Assembly: GCF_002079305.1 (NCBI RefSeq)
Contig: NZ_CP015039.1
Location: 62,001-126,000, forward strand
DNA: 64,000 nucleotides
Direction: 5' to 3'
Source: Rhodovulum sp. P5
Lineage (GTDB): Bacteria; Pseudomonadota; Alphaproteobacteria; Rhodobacterales; Rhodobacteraceae
Shown here: one piece after another, positions 61,109 to 64,000 of the stretch
Numbering within the stretch: the first letter of the stretch is position 1
Layout of the letters: every line of letters starts with the position of its first letter
The notes under the pieces: model-generated
Databases searched by the model: none
What the model was told of the DNA's origin: nothing
The model's input: the letters and a program-made list of their open reading frames with translations, nothing else
Position numbers and translations under genes: made by a program

Positions 61109-61118
61109 TTTGTAAAGG
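61109..61118. promoter_or_regulatory. Candidate regulator site TTTGTAAAGG
   Basis: Inverted partner of the site at 61036-61047, about 70 bp away and 80 bp upstream of the ScfR start. It resembles the TTTGCAAA-type half-sites described for RamB-like ScfR proteins, with one base changed. Confidence 0.4.
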
Positions 61119-61198
61119 ATTACACATGGTGTCGCAGCCGGCTGTAAATAAATTGTCTCGCAGGTGCAGAAAGCCCTTGTCATGAAAAAGCTTTTCTC

Positions 61199-62509
61199 AT
61201 GCCACGAAGTTCGCTGATCGGCAGCCGTATCCGGGAACGGCGAACGGTCATGGGCATTCGCCAGGCCGATCTGGCACGCAGGGCGGGTATCTCGCCGTCC
61301 TACCTCAACCTCATTGAACATAATCGTCGCAGAATCGGCGGGAAACTGTTGGTGGAGATCGCCCGCCATCTGGATGTGGAGGCCAGCGCGCTGACCGAAG
61401 GCGCCGGGGCGACGCTGATCGGCACGCTGCGCGAAGCCGCGGCCGGACAGGATCTGGCAGAGCCGGAATACAACCGTGTCGAGGAGTTTGCCGGCCGCTT
61501 TCCCGGCTGGGCGGGCCTTCTGGCCGACCGCCATCGCCGGGTGCGGGAACTGGAGCGGATGGTCGAGATGCTGACCGACCGGATGGCCCATGACCCGTTT
61601 CTGTCGGCCTCCCTGCACGAGGTGATCTCGGCGGTGACGTCGATCCGCTCCACCGCGTCGATCCTTGCCGATACCGAGGACATCGACCCAAGCTGGCAGC
61701 GGCGGTTTCACCGAAACCTGTCGGACGACAGTCAGCGCCTTGCCGACTCCGCACAGGCGCTGGTGGCTTATCTGGACGAAAGCGGGGAGGAGGCCGGGTC
61801 CCAATCCACACCACAGGACGAGGTAGAGGCGTTCCTGCGCCGCCACGACTTTCACCTGCCCGATCTGGAACGCAGCCTGCCGCGCGCGCCTGAACGCATC
61901 GTCAGCGAAGGGGGCGACCTGCGCTCCACCGCGGCGCGCGAACTGGCAATCCGGTTTCTGCGGCGCTATCGCCGGGATGCCGAACTGATGCCCCTTGCGC
62001 GCTTTGCCGAGGCCGCGCGGACGCTGAACCTCGACCCCGGTCGGCTGGCGCAGCAGTTCGGGGTCGATCCCGCCGCGGTCTTCCGGCGTCTGGCCAGCCT
62101 GCCGGAGCGGGAAACCGGTGGGCCCGTGGGCCTTGTCATCTGCGACGGGTCGGGCACGCTGACCTTTCGCAAGCCGGTCGATGGGTTTTCACTGCCGCGC
62201 TTCGGTTCTGCCTGTCCGCTATGGCCGCTTTACCAGGCGCTGTCGCGGCCGATGACCCCGCTTAGAACCGTGGTGGAACTCGGGGGGCCGGTTCCGGCGC
62301 GCTTCTTGACCTATGCGCTTTGCCAGCCGGCCCTGTCAGCAGGGTTCGACGGCCCTCAGGTTCTTGAGGCGGCGATGCTGATCCTGCCGGAGACCACGGT
62401 CGACATGCCAAGGGAAACACCGCAGGCCGTGGGCTCCTCCTGCCGGATTTGTCCGCGGCACGATTGTGTCGCGCGGCGTGAACCGTCGATCCTGTCCAAC
62501 GGGTTTTGA
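61199..62509 (+). CDS. ScfR-type regulator (XRE + DUF2083)
   Basis: A 436-residue regulator: N-terminal XRE HTH (IRERRTVMGIRQADLARRAGISPSYLNLIEHNRRRIGG), a helical middle, and a C-terminal domain ending in the cysteine pattern CRICPRHDC, typical of short-chain fatty acyl transcriptional regulators (relatives of RamB and PrpR-type regulators) that sense acyl-CoA. Divergent from the ABC operon and near acsA, it is the likely regulator of both. ATG 61199 has no ribosome binding site, so a leaderless message or a missed start is possible. Confidence 0.85.
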   Translation: MPRSSLIGSRIRERRTVMGIRQADLARRAGISPSYLNLIEHNRRRIGGKLLVEIARHLDVEASALTEGAGATLIGTLREAAAGQDLAEPEYNRVEEFAGRFPGWAGLLADRHRRVRELERMVEMLTDRMAHDPFLSASLHEVISAVTSIRSTASILADTEDIDPSWQRRFHRNLSDDSQRLADSAQALVAYLDESGEEAGSQSTPQDEVEAFLRRHDFHLPDLERSLPRAPERIVSEGGDLRSTAARELAIRFLRRYRRDAELMPLARFAEAARTLNLDPGRLAQQFGVDPAAVFRRLASLPERETGGPVGLVICDGSGTLTFRKPVDGFSLPRFGSACPLWPLYQALSRPMTPLRTVVELGGPVPARFLTYALCQPALSAGFDGPQVLEAAMLILPETTVDMPRETPQAVGSSCRICPRHDCVARREPSILSNGF

Positions 62510-62579
62510 CAGCGATGGTAATTGAGGGGATATTCGTGCGACAAGCAGGGCGAATGCCCGCGTGGGAGGGGTACTGAGT

Positions 62580-62948
62580 ATGGGCAAGCAGGTCCTTTTG
62601 ATCGAGGATGAGCCCAATATCATCGAGGCGATCCGCTTCATCCTTCAAAGGGAAGGATGGGCCGTGGACACGCATTCCGACGGCAAGACCGCGTTCAGCC
62701 GCGTGAACGAGACGCGGCCTGATATCGTGATCCTCGACGTGATGCTGCCGGGCCGGTCCGGCTTTGACATCCTGCGGGATATCCGCGCCGATCACAGCCT
62801 TGCCGGACTGCCGGTGCTGATGCTGACCGCCAAGGGCCAGGTGAAGGACCGCGAGATGGCCGAACGGATCGGGGCCAGCCGCTTCATGGCCAAGCCCTTC
62901 TCCAATACCGAGGTTCTGGCATCGGTCCGTGAACTGACGGAGTCCTGA
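62580..62948 (+). CDS. Single-domain response regulator (CheY-like)
   Basis: A 122-residue receiver domain with no output domain. The acidic pocket is in LLIEDEP, the phospho-acceptor is Asp53 (VILDVMLPG), Thr83 lies in MLTAKG and Lys105 in MAKPFS. ATG 62580 follows GGAGGGG. It is 5 bp upstream of a small membrane protein gene and the SLC5-type sensor, its likely phospho-partner. Acting by protein-protein contact rather than DNA binding is expected. Confidence 0.92.
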   Translation: MGKQVLLIEDEPNIIEAIRFILQREGWAVDTHSDGKTAFSRVNETRPDIVILDVMLPGRSGFDILRDIRADHSLAGLPVLMLTAKGQVKDREMAERIGASRFMAKPFSNTEVLASVRELTES

Positions 62949-62952
62949 ACCG

Positions 62953-63216
62953 ATGGGCCGGCCGCCGATGTTCCTTGCCCGTCAGGGATACCGGCGGCGG
63001 CGTCTGGCGGATGTGTCGCGGCTGTTGCCGATCCTTGGGTTGGCGCTCTTCCTGTTCCCAGTGCTCGATGCCGAGGATGGGCTGACGGCGGCGATGCTGC
63101 TTTATCTTTTCGCGGCATGGTTCGGGCTGATCGTGATCTCGCTTTTCGTGGCACGCAGGCTATGCGCCGATGGCGAACGCTGTGATGACCCGGACGGGAC
63201 GGAGGGGCAGGGATGA
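62953..63216 (+). CDS. Small membrane protein preceding the SLC5-type sensor
   Basis: An 87-residue protein with a basic N-terminus (GYRRRRLADVSR) and two hydrophobic helices (LLPILGLALFLFPVL; AAMLLYLFAAWFGLIVISLFVA). Its ATG is 4 bp after the response regulator and its stop overlaps the next ATG (ATGA). Tight coupling suggests an accessory subunit of the SLC5-type sensor. It does not resemble the small subunit that precedes ActP-type acetate permeases. Confidence 0.7.
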   Translation: MGRPPMFLARQGYRRRRLADVSRLLPILGLALFLFPVLDAEDGLTAAMLLYLFAAWFGLIVISLFVARRLCADGERCDDPDGTEGQG

Positions 63217-64000
63217 TCCCCTTCGACCTGCTGGTCGCGATCTGCCTGATGTATGTCGTGTTCCTGTTCGGGGTGGCCTTCGTGGCCGAACGCCGGGCGG
63301 GCCGTGGGCGCGGGGGCTGGCTGCGCTCGCCCCTGGTCTATACCCTGTCGCTGTCGGTCTATTGCACGGCGTGGACGTTTTACGGCGCGGTGGGGTATGC
63401 GGCGCGGTCGGGGCTGGAATTCGTCGCGATCTATCTGGGGCCGACGCTGATCCTGATCGGCTGGTGGTGGACGCTGCGAAAGCTGGTGCGGATCGGCAAG
63501 ACCCAGCGGATCACCTCGGTCGCCGATCTGATCTCGTCGCGCTATGGCAAGTCCAACGCGTTGGGGGTGATCGTCACGTTGATCGCGGTGATCGGCACGA
63601 CGCCCTATATCGCGCTTCAGCTGCAGTCGGTCACGCTGTCCTTCGCCGTCTTCGCACCCAAGGGCACGACACCGTGGGAGATTTCCGACCTCAATTCCAC
63701 GGCGCTGTCGGTTGCGGCGGGGCTGGCCGTCTTTACGGTCCTGTTCGGCACCCGCAATCTGGATGCGAACGAACGCCACCACGGCGTCGTCACCGCCATC
63801 GCGGTGGAGGCGGTGGTAAAGCTGGTGGCACTTCTGGCCGTGGGCGTCTTCGTCGTCTGGGGCATTGCGGGCGGGCCGGGGCCGATGCTTGACCGGATCG
63901 ATGCCTCCCCCCTGTCGGGCATGCCGATTGCGCCGGGGCGCTGGATGGGCATGACCTTCCTTGCCGCGGCCGCGATCTTCACCCTGCCGCGCATGTTTCA
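63213..64000 (+). CDS. SLC5 transporter-domain protein, likely sensor histidine kinase (partial)
   Basis: The first 262 residues of a large protein are visible; the rest lies beyond the right edge. They form an SLC5/PutP-like sodium:solute symporter domain with several helices: LVAICLMYVVFLFGVAFVAERRAG, SVYCTAWTFYGAVGYAARSG, and the loop RIGKTQRITSVADLISSRYGKS typical of CbrA/CrbS kinases. A kinase domain is inferred from the adjacent response regulator and from the family, not seen. CrbS-type kinases control acs in other proteobacteria, and acsA lies 8 kb away. A plain transporter is the alternative. Confidence 0.75.
   Translation, partial: MIPFDLLVAICLMYVVFLFGVAFVAERRAGRGRGGWLRSPLVYTLSLSVYCTAWTFYGAVGYAARSGLEFVAIYLGPTLILIGWWWTLRKLVRIGKTQRITSVADLISSRYGKSNALGVIVTLIAVIGTTPYIALQLQSVTLSFAVFAPKGTTPWEISDLNSTALSVAAGLAVFTVLFGTRNLDANERHHGVVTAIAVEAVVKLVALLAVGVFVVWGIAGGPGPMLDRIDASPLSGMPIAPGRWMGMTFLAAAAIFTLPRMF

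Noticed and set aside
58384..61185. A 933-residue plus-strand frame across the ABC operon
   Set aside because: Antisense to the permease and binding-protein genes, which have clear family signatures.
61182..61217. An 11-codon ORF overlapping the ScfR start (possible leader peptide)
   Set aside because: No ribosome binding site and no regulatory codon pattern; too short to support.
1..64000. CRISPR arrays, rRNA genes, riboswitches
   Set aside because: No regularly spaced direct repeats, no rRNA-like segments and no riboswitch consensus were seen on reading through; only two tRNAs are present.

Overview
The window is high-GC alphaproteobacterial chromosome. Gene content (usg next to gyrA, a GapR/DUF2312 protein, several TRAP transporters, an ScfR-type regulator, and a head-spike base protein of the kind known from the Rhodobacter gene transfer agent) points to the Rhodobacterales (Rhodobacteraceae/Roseobacter group). 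Genus cannot be fixed from this sequence alone.

Layout. 1-3.7 kb: core genes (gyrA, usg, dsbB, a DedA/YqaA-like membrane protein). 3.8-13.6 kb: a 9.7 kb island in tRNA-Leu(CAA), bounded by a perfect 53-bp repeat. It carries integrase, AlpA-like excisionase, a repressor with two matching operators, and a head-and-packaging set (connector, large terminase, HNH nuclease, HK97-type capsid, protease, portal, head-spike base), but no tail, baseplate or lysis genes. This is the architecture of a capsid-forming phage-inducible island (satellite). 13.6-23.6 kb: a catabolic/uptake cluster (Asp/Glu-type racemase, ThDP enzyme, MLE-type enolase-superfamily enzyme, DadA-like oxidase, TRAP transporter, SnoaL-like protein, TauE-like and BASS-like carriers). 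23.8-33.1 kb: a compact Mu-like transposable element with repressor, Ner-like protein, MuA, MuB, GemA, Mor, gpT capsid and gpI protease. No portal, terminase or tail gene is recognisable. An IS630 copy sits in its left end, and GGCTG flanks it on both sides as a possible target duplication. 33.3-36.1 kb: a three-subunit FAD/2Fe-2S amino/imino-acid dehydrogenase, probably once contiguous with the 13.6-23.6 kb cluster.

36-46 kb: a CheB-CheR-PAS fusion, small regulators (DksA/TraR-like, GapR-like), a divergent FadB-like protein, an Fbp-type iron ABC permease and tRNA-Thr(TGT). 46.2-49.9 kb: a second TRAP operon ending in an isocitrate-lyase/PEP-mutase-family enzyme. 50.1-53.6 kb: a membrane PAS-GGDEF-EAL protein. 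53.7-64 kb: acsA, a five-gene Liv-type ABC transporter, an ScfR regulator, a single-domain response regulator and the start of a protein with an SLC5 transporter domain, probably a CrbS/CbrA-like kinase. Together these look like a short-chain carboxylate/acetate uptake, activation and sensing locus.

The most novel content is the pair of tail-less, capsid-encoding mobile elements about 10 kb apart, one HK97-like and site-specific, one Mu-like and transposing. Both have intact, overlapping reading frames, and in both the order of head genes differs from that of the classical phages. Function calls rest on reading motifs and gene context; no database search was possible.
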